Part shown: positions 35,428 to 44,059 of the stretch, in pieces
Position numbering within the stretch: the stretch's first letter is position 1
How the letters are laid out: every line of letters begins with the position of its first letter
NCBI GenBank assembly: GCA_946480835.1
Contig: CAMLLC010000001.1
Location: 62,001 to 126,000 of the forward strand
DNA length: 64,000 nucleotides
Origin: Entomomonas sp945283395
GTDB lineage: Bacteria > Pseudomonadota > Gammaproteobacteria > Pseudomonadales > Pseudomonadaceae
Direction: 5' to 3'
The notes under the pieces: generated by a model
Database searches by the model: none
Seen by the model: only the letters and a program-made list of their open reading frames with translations
What the model was told of the DNA's origin: nothing
Position numbers and translations under genes: made by a program

Positions 35428-37098
35428 TTAAAAATTTACTTCAATAGGTTGCAGAAGATTACTACTGCTAGATTGATATAAACCTACTGTTATTTTTGCC
35501 TTTTTACCAACACCAACAGATGAAGTGCCAACGCTTATATTATAAAAATATCTATTGTTTAGTTCTATCAATACAAGAGGGATATCTATTCGATATGGAA
35601 CATTATTACCCTTCTTTACTTTTTGAATTTCTAGATAAAACCTATAATCTTTCCCAAGATAATACTTAACTTCAGGTAAAAACTCGACAACAAACTCCGA
35701 TGTTCTAACAAATGGATTTTTTAATAGCGTAATACATTTAACTTTTGCCAAAATAAATAATTCATTATTAAATATAGGACTACAAGATTTATTTAACACC
35801 TTGCTATAATCAAAATCAACAGGAAATGTTTCTATCTTATCTAGACCATAAAATCTTGCCATAGCTTCAGAGTGGTATGCTAAATCAGGATAATCACCTT
35901 CCCTTAGCAAAGTTGGAATATAATATTTTGGAATATTAGCTATTTGCTTTCGCTCTTTGAGTTGATGTTGGATAATTTCTATTCGTATTTTATCTTGCAT
36001 GCTAAAAGAATAATAAGCTTGCACTATTAATATATAAGAGCAGAGAAAAGTAATGATTAGCAACATAAATCCTACTTTATCTAAACTATAGCCAGATGAA
36101 AATTCAATTTTTTTTAAGGAAAATGTAATAGCCATCAAAAGGAAAAATAACCCTGTTACTAGTACTCTTCCACCTGTAGAAGGAGAAAACATTAACATTC
36201 CAAGATAAGCAAAAAAAGCACTTAATGACAGTAGGACTAGATATCTATCAAAAGTGATCAACTTTTTCCAATTTCTGAAGAAAGCCCAACCTAATATAAA
36301 ATAGACTAGTAGATAATTTTCAATAGTATTGATAAATGTTTGAGAAAAATAAAAGTGTATTTTTTCACCTAATGTCATAGCCCGCCAATAATCAAATGTA
36401 GGATGAGCAAGTCTAACCATATTACCAGGCGCTAAGAATAATATTAATGTACCCACCACCATAAATATGAAAGCTATTAATAACAATAACTTATTAGGCC
36501 TTTTAATATAAAAAACATAACATAAACTCACAAAACTTATGTATAAGGCGAGAATGCTTACCATTTCATTAGATAATCCAACTATCAAGGCTAATAATAA
36601 AAACACTAAAGATTGAATTACTGATAAATTTGTTATAGCTACAACTTTCAATAAGTATTTAAAATACAAAGCAGCAAAAACCAAAGGCCATAGGTAATTT
36701 GCCTGACCTACTACCCAAAACGTTACTTGACCTAATGCTGGATTACCTAACCAATAAGCAATAAAAATTAAAATAAAAATAGGCCACAACTTGATAATAT
36801 ATATTGACTTCTTTTCATCATAATAAGGTAATGTTGCTATGATATAAACTAGGATAGGCAATGCCAATGCACAGAGGAAAGCTTTAATAAATTTAATTTT
36901 TAAGAGTAGTATACCAGCCGAAATGAAATCAGCTAGAATTCTGCCACTCCAGTTTATATAATGTGCTAGATGTCCTTCAAGTGAAAAGCCTAAATTATAA
37001 TATGCATAATCATCAGAATGCATTGGTGTCAAAAAAGTAATAACAAAAACTAAAACAAAAATAGCCACTAATATCGATTTATTTTTAAAAGCAAACAT
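35428..37098 (-). CDS. DUF6056/GtrII-like multi-pass glycosyltransferase
   Basis: A 556-residue protein with about ten membrane helices and a 150-residue periplasmic C-terminal domain. The start LVFVITFLTPMHSDDYAYYNLGFSLEGHLAHYINWSGRILADF holds the acidic SDDYAYY loop in the first periplasmic loop, the expected active-site region in this class of polyprenyl-sugar-dependent transferases. This layout fits DUF6056 proteins, which resemble the serotype-specific GtrII transferases. It probably adds the sugar supplied by GtrA-GtrB, 3 kb away across IS debris, to a surface glycan. The pairing is inference. Confidence 0.65.
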   Translation of the reverse strand: MFAFKNKSILVAIFVLVFVITFLTPMHSDDYAYYNLGFSLEGHLAHYINWSGRILADFISAGILLLKIKFIKAFLCALALPILVYIIATLPYYDEKKSIYIIKLWPIFILIFIAYWLGNPALGQVTFWVVGQANYLWPLVFAALYFKYLLKVVAITNLSVIQSLVFLLLALIVGLSNEMVSILALYISFVSLCYVFYIKRPNKLLLLIAFIFMVVGTLILFLAPGNMVRLAHPTFDYWRAMTLGEKIHFYFSQTFINTIENYLLVYFILGWAFFRNWKKLITFDRYLVLLSLSAFFAYLGMLMFSPSTGGRVLVTGLFFLLMAITFSLKKIEFSSGYSLDKVGFMLLIITFLCSYILIVQAYYSFSMQDKIRIEIIQHQLKERKQIANIPKYYIPTLLREGDYPDLAYHSEAMARFYGLDKIETFPVDFDYSKVLNKSCSPIFNNELFILAKVKCITLLKNPFVRTSEFVVEFLPEVKYYLGKDYRFYLEIQKVKKGNNVPYRIDIPLVLIELNNRYFYNISVGTSSVGVGKKAKITVGLYQSSSSNLLQPIEVNF

Positions 37099-37134
37099 TA
37101 CCTATGTTCTCCGCAGCAAAAAATATCTCCCCAC

Positions 37135-37512
37135 TTAAACACTACTGTTACCAAATAAAGTAACAGACACAGAATCAGCATAACGTAACGCTTGAGGTTT
37201 ATCTACTTCCACCTCAACATATTGTACTTCCTTATATTCCATGACTAAATCAACTAACTCTTGGGTTAACCGTTCAAGTAAAGCAAATCTGTTATTCTCT
37301 ACATGAGCAATAATAGCTTTAGTAATAGTACGATAATTAAGTGCGTAGGCTATTTCATTTTCTTCTACTGCCGCTTGAGCATGATATAAGATAGTAAGAT
37401 TAATAATGACATCTTGTTTATTATTAATTTCCTCCTCTTTAATACCAATAAAAGTACGTAATCTTAGATTCTTAACTCGAATTTTCGCAATACCTGTATC
37501 TAATAGAGACAT
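37135..37512 (-). CDS. folX: dihydroneopterin triphosphate 2'-epimerase
   Basis: A 125-residue FolB/FolX-family protein. KIRVKNLRLRTFIGIKEEEINNKQDVIINLTI and ALNYRTITKAIIAHVENNRFALLERLTQELVDLVM are the pterin-site regions, and DKPQALRYADSVSVTL is the FolX-type C-terminus (E. coli FolX has a similar KPHALRFADSVS by my recall). FolX epimerises dihydroneopterin triphosphate to the monapterin form, used to make tetrahydromonapterin. Neither folE nor folM, its frequent neighbours, is here. Confidence 0.88.
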   Translation of the reverse strand: MSLLDTGIAKIRVKNLRLRTFIGIKEEEINNKQDVIINLTILYHAQAAVEENEIAYALNYRTITKAIIAHVENNRFALLERLTQELVDLVMEYKEVQYVEVEVDKPQALRYADSVSVTLFGNSSV

Positions 37513-37754
37513 ATAGATAGACCTATTCTTTATTCAAACCCATTAATAGTATAAAAGGCTTAGTTTAACCTTTACTATAAGCATAAAATATTTTTTTATT
37601 ATCACTATAAAAACTATCAAGCATCATACAAAGGTTACCATGTCTACTTCTGCTAGTATACTCATTACTAGCTTTTAGGTAGAGAACTTACAAAAAGTTT
37701 AAGCCAACATTTTACAATCTAAAAAATTGAGGTAACAGAAGGATAAACCTGCAT
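37513..37754. other. intergenic stretch upstream of folX
   Basis: First 240 bases of a 613-base gap, likely holding the folX promoter. The remainder is a dehydrogenase pseudogene. No RNA or repeat seen. Confidence 0.35.
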
Positions 37755-38129
37755 GTTGTAGGAATACGATAAGAAAATTAGTGCGATAGCTACAGGTTTA
37801 TTTTTGGTACAAATGAAGCTTTATTAGCTTCTTTATTTAATGTAAAAAATCATTGCTAACCTTGGGGTAGGTTATGATGCTATCAATATAGCAGTAGCTA
37901 ACACTAAAGGTATAATTGTTACCAATACTCCAGATACATTAAATGATTGTTTAACTGTATTCTTCCGAGAACCTAATATTCCTAAAGCTTTACTAACGCT
38001 ATACAATGTAGTTTTAATCCTCATAAAAGAAATTATACAAAAAAGTCTGATAGCACTATGGGAAAATTAGTGATGGATAATTTAACCAGTTTTTCAAATG
38101 GTAAAAGACCAATTACACCAGTAACTTAA
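37755..38129 (+). pseudogene. 2-hydroxyacid dehydrogenase remnant
   Basis: Allowing frame changes, the plus strand encodes pieces of a D-2-hydroxyacid dehydrogenase: an N-terminal piece FGTNEALLASLFNVK, then IIANLGVGYDAINIAVANTK and GIIVTNTPDTLND. After a large internal deletion come REPNIPKALLTLYNVVLI and LVMDNLTSFSNGKRPITPVT with a stop. The NAD-binding and catalytic centre is gone. It resembles glyoxylate/hydroxypyruvate reductases. Its tail overlaps the recR 3' end by a few bases. Confidence 0.7.
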
Positions 38130-38725
38130 TTACTAAAAGGCCGTCTGCCTGCAAAGGCATGAGATAAAGTGCCACCATCTACTAACTCTAACTCCCCACC
38201 TAAGGGAACACCATAAGCTATACGTGATACTAATAAACCTTGAGGTATCAATAATTGGGCAATATAATGCGCAGTTGCCTCACCCTCAACGGTAGAGTTA
38301 GTAGCTAAGATGACTTCCTTAAAACTGGCTTCATGAATACGTTTTAGCAACTCAGGAATACCTATGGCTTCTGGACCAAGACCATCCAAAGGGGATAAGT
38401 GGCCTTTCAAGACAAAATAACGTCCTTTATAACCAGTTTGCTCTATTGCAAACACATCTAGTGGTCCTTCAACGATACAAAGTAAATTATCATCTCTATT
38501 ACTTGCTAAACACTGCGGACAAAGCTCTTCTTCAGTTAAAGTATGACACTGTTTGCAATAACCTACTTGCTGCATGGCTTTTGTTAACGCATCAGCAAGT
38601 TTTAATGCGCCTTGCCTATTACGCTCTAATAATTGTAAAGCGATACGTTGCGCACTCTTCTGGCCTATTCCTGGCAATACACGTAATGACTCAATCAACT
38701 GACTAATAAGTGGGCTAAAACTCAT
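38126..38725 (-). CDS. recR: recombination mediator RecR
   Basis: A 199-residue RecR protein. Helix-hairpin-helix: LRVLPGIGQKSAQRIALQLLE. Four-cysteine zinc finger: CKQCHTLTEEELCPQC. Toprim domain: LLCIVEGPLDVFAIEQTGYKGRYFVLKGHLSPLDGLGPE, with EVILATNSTVEGEATAHYI. With RecF and RecO it loads RecA at gaps. It follows ybaB by 60 bases, the usual order. Confidence 0.97.
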   Translation of the reverse strand: MSFSPLISQLIESLRVLPGIGQKSAQRIALQLLERNRQGALKLADALTKAMQQVGYCKQCHTLTEEELCPQCLASNRDDNLLCIVEGPLDVFAIEQTGYKGRYFVLKGHLSPLDGLGPEAIGIPELLKRIHEASFKEVILATNSTVEGEATAHYIAQLLIPQGLLVSRIAYGVPLGGELELVDGGTLSHAFAGRRPFSN

Positions 38726-38785
38726 GATTAAAATCGTTATATAGATTGACTGAGTAGTTAAGCCCTACTCAGTAGAAAAAAATTA

Positions 38786-39112
38786 TTAGAAAGGCATTTT
38801 AAAACCAGGTGGCAATTGTATTCCTGTAGTTAAGCCAGACATTTGTTGTTGAGTAGCCTGTTCAATTCTTCGAACCGCTTCATTAACAGCAGCTGCAATA
38901 AGATCCTCTAATACCTCTTTTTCTTCTTTCATTAAACTTTCATCTATTGTGACTCGTTTTACATCATGACGCCCATTCATCACTATAGAAACCAGCCCAG
39001 CACCAGACTGACCAGTAACTTCAGAATTAGCTAATTCCTCTTGAAGTTTCTGCATTTTCTCTTGCATTTCTTGCGCTTGTTTCATCAAAGCACCCATGCC
39101 ACCTTTTAACAT
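38786..39112 (-). CDS. ybaB: YbaB/EbfC nucleoid-associated protein
   Basis: A 108-residue YbaB protein: GGMGALMKQAQEMQEKMQKLQEELANSEVTGQSGAGLVSIVMNGRHDVKRVTIDESL, then the coiled-coil-like C-terminal half. It forms dimers that bind DNA with little sequence preference. Located between dnaX and recR as in most gammaproteobacteria, but the gap to dnaX is 432 bases, far larger than usual. Confidence 0.95.
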   Translation of the reverse strand: MLKGGMGALMKQAQEMQEKMQKLQEELANSEVTGQSGAGLVSIVMNGRHDVKRVTIDESLMKEEKEVLEDLIAAAVNEAVRRIEQATQQQMSGLTTGIQLPPGFKMPF

Positions 39113-39544
39113 TCTAAAAACTCCTCATTATTTAACAGGTTAAAGCTAGTTATAAGAATATTATAAGCGGTTCAGCTCAATTTATAAATTATTTATAATA
39201 TACCTAATTGCTATAATTAGTACATACATCATTCCGTTATAGTATTATAAAACAATTGCAATTTAATACTTACACTTTCCAATTTTAGAGTTCAGTATAC
39301 TAAAACTAGTAGATGAATATAGACCTATTATTAAAATTATCTAATAGAATTCATTTATTGATAAGCCAATTATTGTTTCTAATAAAAATATTATTACCAT
39401 TAATCCAACTAACTAAATTAAATAAGTTAAATGGTAACTGTAATTAGTAGTTATTAAATTGCTTTTATAGTTTTTAGCCTGTTATTACTCACATTTAATA
39501 ATCTTAGCAACATTAAACTGTATAAAAAATCATTAGCAGCTGTG
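39113..39544. other. enlarged dnaX-ybaB spacer
   Basis: 432 very AT-rich bases where most relatives have a few dozen. No gene, repeat or hairpin of note. It probably carries a separate ybaB-recR promoter. Confidence 0.4.
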
Positions 39545-41422
39545 CTACTTTAAAGGCTTAATGCTTTCTTCATAGATTATAGCCGAAAATTGTTCTTTTA
39601 ATTGTTGAATAAGTGGATCATTATGAATAGATTGCTCTGCTGCCAATTGTTTTTCAGCTTTAAAACGCTTTTCTTGTATAGCGGGAGTTTCATGTAAAGG
39701 TGGTTCAATAGTGACTTTTAACGTTATTTGATGCCCTATATACTCATTTATAGCTTCATTAATGCGTTTTCTCTGATTATCACTAAATAACGCTTGTTGA
39801 GTAGGGTCAAGCTGTAAATGCCAACTATTATCATTTTTTTCAATTAAGGTACAATTAGCTGCAATATTAGCAGTAATACCAGTTAATTTAAGTTTATAAA
39901 ATATAATTAGCCATTGCGCTGCCAAACCCGTCGTGGGTTTAATCAAATTAGTAGCCTGCTTCTCTTCGCTATGTTCAATATTCTCATTTTGTAACAAAGA
40001 TTGATAATCATCAGGGTTCAAATAATCTTCTGCAAATTGATCTTGATCCGCTTGATCTAATGTAGATAACTGAGACTTTACAGATAGCATTTCTGAATCC
40101 AACTTTTCATTAGCAATCAGCTGTTGATCTTGATGTGCTGTGCTACAACTATTGACTCCCTCGTTAATAGTTAAATTATCTCTTTTAGCATCAATCACTG
40201 CTGGCTGTAAATTTGTCTCAACCTGTTGTAAATTCTGCTCTACAATATCGAGCTTTATATCTTTTTCAAGTATTTTTTTTTCAGCCAAAACCTTACTAGC
40301 TATTTCTTTCAAGTTCTTTACCGGAACTTGATTGGCTTCAGCAGGACGAAAAGCTAACATCCTCAATAAAACCATTTCAAAGCCCTGCTGACCATCTGGT
40401 GCTAAAGGTAAATCACGGCGTCCTAACAATCCAACTTGATAATAAAATTGAACATCTTCGGCTGGCAAAACTTTAGCTAACCCTAATATTTGTTCCTTAT
40501 CTCCTAAACTATTATCTATAGCATCTGGAAATGCTTGTGCAATAGCCACTCTATGGAGAATACTTAATAACTCACCTAATACATCTAGCCAGTCTGGGCT
40601 CTGCTCCGCTAACTGATTAATGATAACTAATAAAGCTTTAGCATCACCCTCTAATAATGTCAAAAGGAGTTGGTAAACTTGCTTTTGATCTAAAGTTCCC
40701 AACATATCACTCACATCAGCAGTATTGACTTTCTCACCACCGAAGGCAATAGCTTGATCAGTTAAACTCATTGCATCACGCATAGAACCTTGGGCTGCCC
40801 TACCTAACAACCATAAAGCCTCTCTTTCAAAAGGAATTTTTTCAGTTTCTAAGACATGAGCTAAATGTTCGACTATCCGCTCAGCAGGAATATTTTTCAA
40901 GGCAAACTGTAAGCACCTAGATAAAATAGTAACAGGTAATTTTTGTGGATCTGTAGTAGCTAATAAAAATTTAACATGAGGTGGTGGTTCTTCTAATGTT
41001 TTAAGTAATGCATTGAAACTATGAGAAGAAAGCATATGTACTTCATCTATTAGATAAACCTTGAAACGACCTTTGGTAGGTGCATACTGAATATTTTCAA
41101 GTAACTCCCTTGTATCTTCAACCTTAGTGCGACTAGCACCATCCACTTCAATCAAATCTATAAAACGGCCTTCATCTATTTCTCTACATGTAGTGCAGAT
41201 ACCACAAGGTGTAGAGCTGACGCCCTGCTCACAATTTAAACATTTAGTTAAAATGCGAGAAATAGTTGTTTTACCTACTCCTCTAGTACCTGTAAATAAA
41301 TAAGCATGATGAAGCCTACCAGTATCTAAGGCATTAATTAGCGCGCGTAACACATGGGTTTGGCCTACCATTTCATGGAAATTATGAGGCCGCCACTTAC
41401 GAGCAAGAACTTGATAATTCAT
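39545..41422 (-). CDS. dnaX: DNA polymerase III tau/gamma subunit
   Basis: A 625-residue clamp-loader ATPase. Walker A: FTGTRGVGKTTISRIL. Zinc module: CLNCEQGVSSTPCGICTTC. Walker B: VYLIDEVHMLSSHSFNALLKTLEEPP. Sensor regions follow. Domains I-III take up residues 1-370; the C-terminal part would bind DnaB and the polymerase core. At codons 381-383 the reading frame contains a run of nine A (40273-40281 on the opposite strand). A shift to -1 there gives AAT ACT TGA, a stop after 385 residues, which would yield a gamma-length product. Confidence 0.96.
   Translation of the reverse strand: MNYQVLARKWRPHNFHEMVGQTHVLRALINALDTGRLHHAYLFTGTRGVGKTTISRILTKCLNCEQGVSSTPCGICTTCREIDEGRFIDLIEVDGASRTKVEDTRELLENIQYAPTKGRFKVYLIDEVHMLSSHSFNALLKTLEEPPPHVKFLLATTDPQKLPVTILSRCLQFALKNIPAERIVEHLAHVLETEKIPFEREALWLLGRAAQGSMRDAMSLTDQAIAFGGEKVNTADVSDMLGTLDQKQVYQLLLTLLEGDAKALLVIINQLAEQSPDWLDVLGELLSILHRVAIAQAFPDAIDNSLGDKEQILGLAKVLPAEDVQFYYQVGLLGRRDLPLAPDGQQGFEMVLLRMLAFRPAEANQVPVKNLKEIASKVLAEKKILEKDIKLDIVEQNLQQVETNLQPAVIDAKRDNLTINEGVNSCSTAHQDQQLIANEKLDSEMLSVKSQLSTLDQADQDQFAEDYLNPDDYQSLLQNENIEHSEEKQATNLIKPTTGLAAQWLIIFYKLKLTGITANIAANCTLIEKNDNSWHLQLDPTQQALFSDNQRKRINEAINEYIGHQITLKVTIEPPLHETPAIQEKRFKAEKQLAAEQSIHNDPLIQQLKEQFSAIIYEESIKPLK
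40273..40281 (-). promoter_or_regulatory. candidate slippage site for tau/gamma production
   Basis: Nine consecutive A in the dnaX coding strand (codons GAA AAA AAA ATA). In E. coli gamma arises by ribosomal -1 frameshifting at A AAA AAG; in Thermus it arises by RNA polymerase slippage on nine A. I see no strong stimulatory hairpin downstream, which favours the Thermus-like mode. A -1 shift gives a stop after two more codons. Confidence 0.5.
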
Positions 41423-41742
41423 ATAAAGATTCTAAATAAAAAGTAAATAATAACTATCGGTAAATTATAAGGGTATACTATAGTAAGTAGAAAGTGTTTA
41501 TTTATTTTCTCTACTGATTCAATGAAAAATAATCTTTGATTAAGGCTAAATATAAAGCAGAAGCAATAAGTTAATCTATTACTTTCTATTAGATTTAGCA
41601 TTAACGCCTACCTTATTTTTCTATCAAACACTTTTTATACTAATTGAATAACAAACTAGGAATTAATAATAAATAGGCTGTTTTTATTTTTATGTGTATT
41701 ATGTAAACCCCAATTAAGAAATAACTGGAATTTGTTAAACGA
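41423..41742. other. divergent promoter region between dnaX and cysM
   Basis: 320 AT-rich bases holding both promoters. No further gene or structure seen. Confidence 0.4.
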
Positions 41743-42648
41743 ATGGCTATTCAATATCCAACTATTGCTGATATTATAGGCAATACTCCGCTAATAAGAC
41801 TACAGCGCCTTAATACTAATAATAATAACATATTAGTTAAGTTAGAAGGTAATAATCCTGCAGGTTCAGTGAAAGATCGACCAGCACTTTCTATGATTAA
41901 TCTAGCAGAGCAAAGAGGACAAATTAAACCAGGCGATACATTAATCGAGGCCACTTCTGGGAATACAGGCATAGCTTTGGCTATGGCTGCCGCTATTAAA
42001 GGCTATAAAATGATACTCATCATGCCTGATAATATGACAGCGGAACGTAAAGCAGCTATGACAGCTTATGGATCAACTCTCATTTGTGTTGCTAAAGATC
42101 AAGGGATGGAAGGGGCAAGAGATTTAGCTATAGAAATGCAACAAAAAGGACAAGGAACTGTATTAAATCAATTTGCTAACAATGATAATCCAGAGGCTCA
42201 TTATCGAACTACAGGTCCGGAAATCTGGCGGCAAACTCAAGGAACTATTACCCATTTTGTGAGTGCTATGGGGACTACAGGAACCATTATGGGGGTGTCA
42301 CGTTATTTAAAAGAACAAAATCCTACCATTCAAATTATAGGTTTACAACCTCAAGAAGGTTCTTCTATACCAGGGATAAGACGTTGGAGCCCGGGCTATC
42401 TTCCACAGATATACCAAGCTGAGCGAATAGATCATATTATAGATATGCCACAAACTGAAGCCGAAGATACTATGCGTCATCTCGCTAAAGAAGAAGGTAT
42501 CTTCTGTGGCGTATCTTCAGGAGGAGCAGTTGCAGGAGCATTACGTTTAGCACAACATCTTGAAAATGCTACTATTGTTGCTATCATTTGTGACAGGGGT
42601 GATAGATATCTTTCTACTGGCATTTATAATGAACCAAAGCATGCGTAA
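41743..42648 (+). CDS. cysM: cysteine synthase B
   Basis: A 301-residue PLP enzyme. The PLP lysine is in NPAGSVKDRPALSMI; the phosphate-binding substrate loop is EATSGNTGIALAMAAAIKG; and GTTGTIMGVSRYLKE and SSGGAVAGALRLA complete the site. The arginine-rich QEGSSIPGIRRWSPGYLP stretch is CysM-specific and differs from CysK, fitting the use of thiosulfate or sulfide with O-acetylserine. First gene of a cysM-rlmD-relA run seen in Pseudomonas. Confidence 0.95.
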   Translation: MAIQYPTIADIIGNTPLIRLQRLNTNNNNILVKLEGNNPAGSVKDRPALSMINLAEQRGQIKPGDTLIEATSGNTGIALAMAAAIKGYKMILIMPDNMTAERKAAMTAYGSTLICVAKDQGMEGARDLAIEMQQKGQGTVLNQFANNDNPEAHYRTTGPEIWRQTQGTITHFVSAMGTTGTIMGVSRYLKEQNPTIQIIGLQPQEGSSIPGIRRWSPGYLPQIYQAERIDHIIDMPQTEAEDTMRHLAKEEGIFCGVSSGGAVAGALRLAQHLENATIVAIICDRGDRYLSTGIYNEPKHA

Positions 42649-43996
42649 AAAACTAACCGGGCTCCGCTTTCAAAATAATAGCAAATCGACTAATAGCCAT
42701 ATACCTATAGGCAAAAAGCAACGATTAACTATTAAAAATTTATCTCATGACGGGAGAGGGATTACTCTTTTAGATAATAAAACATGGTTTGTAGCAGGTG
42801 CCCTACCTAAAGAAGAAGTCATAGCAAGAGTTCTTTCAAGCCAAAGTAAATGGGTGAATGCTAAATGCGAAGAGATCATTACAGCTTCAACTAATAGACA
42901 AGTACCCCCTTGCCATTATGCTACTACTTGTGGAGGCTGTGGAATTCAACATATACCTTATCCAGAACAAATAACTTTAAAACAACAAAATGTCATAGAA
43001 CAGTTTCAACGTTTAGCTAACATCACTATTAGCTCTTGGCAAGCCCCGCATGTCTCAAACCCTTTAGGGTATCGCCGTATAGCAAGAATAGCGGTTCGTT
43101 ATAACGAACAAACAGCCCAGCTAGATATTGGCTTTAGAGCAGCTTTTAGCCAACAAATAATTAATATCAAGCATTGCTTAGTTTTAGATAAAGCCATCCA
43201 GCCATTATTGGCTGATTTACCTACCTATTTAGCTAAATTGACCGCAAAAAAATATATTGGTCATATAGAATTATTTAGTGGATCAGTAACTGCGATGCTT
43301 ATTCGCCACACAGTCCCCTTGCCAGCAAATGACAAATTATTATTAAATGACTTTTGTAAAGCAAATCATTGTCAATTATGGTTACAAGGAAAAGATAATC
43401 CTGCCCCTTACTTAACAGAATCCCCTCTAACTTATCCATTAACTATAAACCAACGACCATTAATTTTAAATTATCGCATGGGAGACTTTATTCAAGTTAA
43501 TCCTACCATTAACCAAGCTATGGTGCGACAAGCATTGAATTGGTTGCAACTTAAGCCAAATGAAGTTATTCTGGATCTATTTAGTGGCTTAGGTAACTTT
43601 ACTCTCCCCCTTGCTACACAAGCCAAACAAGTCATAGCCATAGAAGTAGTAGCTAGCATGGTTGAAGCTACTAAATACAATGCGTTACAAAATAATCTTA
43701 ATAACGTTGAGTGTTATCAGGCAGATCTTAATCAAATATTAAGTGAGCAATACTGGGCTAAATATAATTTTTCAGCAATCCTATTAGACCCTCCACGAGA
43801 GGGGGCAGTTAATATTGTGAAGAATATGAAAAAATTTAATTCAAAACGTATTTTATATGTATCCTGTAATCCTGCAACCTTAGCAAGAGATGCTAAATTA
43901 CTTATAGAGCAAGGCTATCAAATTAGCAAAGCAGGTATAATGGATATGTTTCCACAAACAGCTCACGTAGAAGTTATGGTATTGTTTGAGAGATAA
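42641..43996 (+). CDS. rlmD: 23S rRNA (uracil-1939-C5)-methyltransferase
   Basis: 451 residues from the ATG at 42641. I chose this start because MRKKLTGLRFQ fits the family and earlier starts lie deep inside cysM. It overlaps the cysM stop by 8 bases. The TRAM domain (RLTIKNLSHDGRGITLLDNKTWFVAGALP) is followed by the iron-sulfur cysteines CHYATTCGGCGIQH, with a fourth Cys further on (KHCLVL). The methyltransferase core has DLFSGLGNFTLPLA and the catalytic ILYVSCNPATLARD. It methylates U1939 of 23S rRNA using SAM. Confidence 0.94.
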   Translation: MRKKLTGLRFQNNSKSTNSHIPIGKKQRLTIKNLSHDGRGITLLDNKTWFVAGALPKEEVIARVLSSQSKWVNAKCEEIITASTNRQVPPCHYATTCGGCGIQHIPYPEQITLKQQNVIEQFQRLANITISSWQAPHVSNPLGYRRIARIAVRYNEQTAQLDIGFRAAFSQQIINIKHCLVLDKAIQPLLADLPTYLAKLTAKKYIGHIELFSGSVTAMLIRHTVPLPANDKLLLNDFCKANHCQLWLQGKDNPAPYLTESPLTYPLTINQRPLILNYRMGDFIQVNPTINQAMVRQALNWLQLKPNEVILDLFSGLGNFTLPLATQAKQVIAIEVVASMVEATKYNALQNNLNNVECYQADLNQILSEQYWAKYNFSAILLDPPREGAVNIVKNMKKFNSKRILYVSCNPATLARDAKLLIEQGYQISKAGIMDMFPQTAHVEVMVLFER

Positions 43997-44059
43997 TTAA
44001 CATATTTAGTACAATGTTAATGATGATTTAAATTCACAAGCACCCTAAAGGTAGTTTGC

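Noticed and set aside
41419..41601. 60-residue minus-strand hydrophobic frame upstream of dnaX
   Set aside because: AT-rich promoter DNA gives hydrophobic codons by composition; no ribosome-binding site or conserved pattern.
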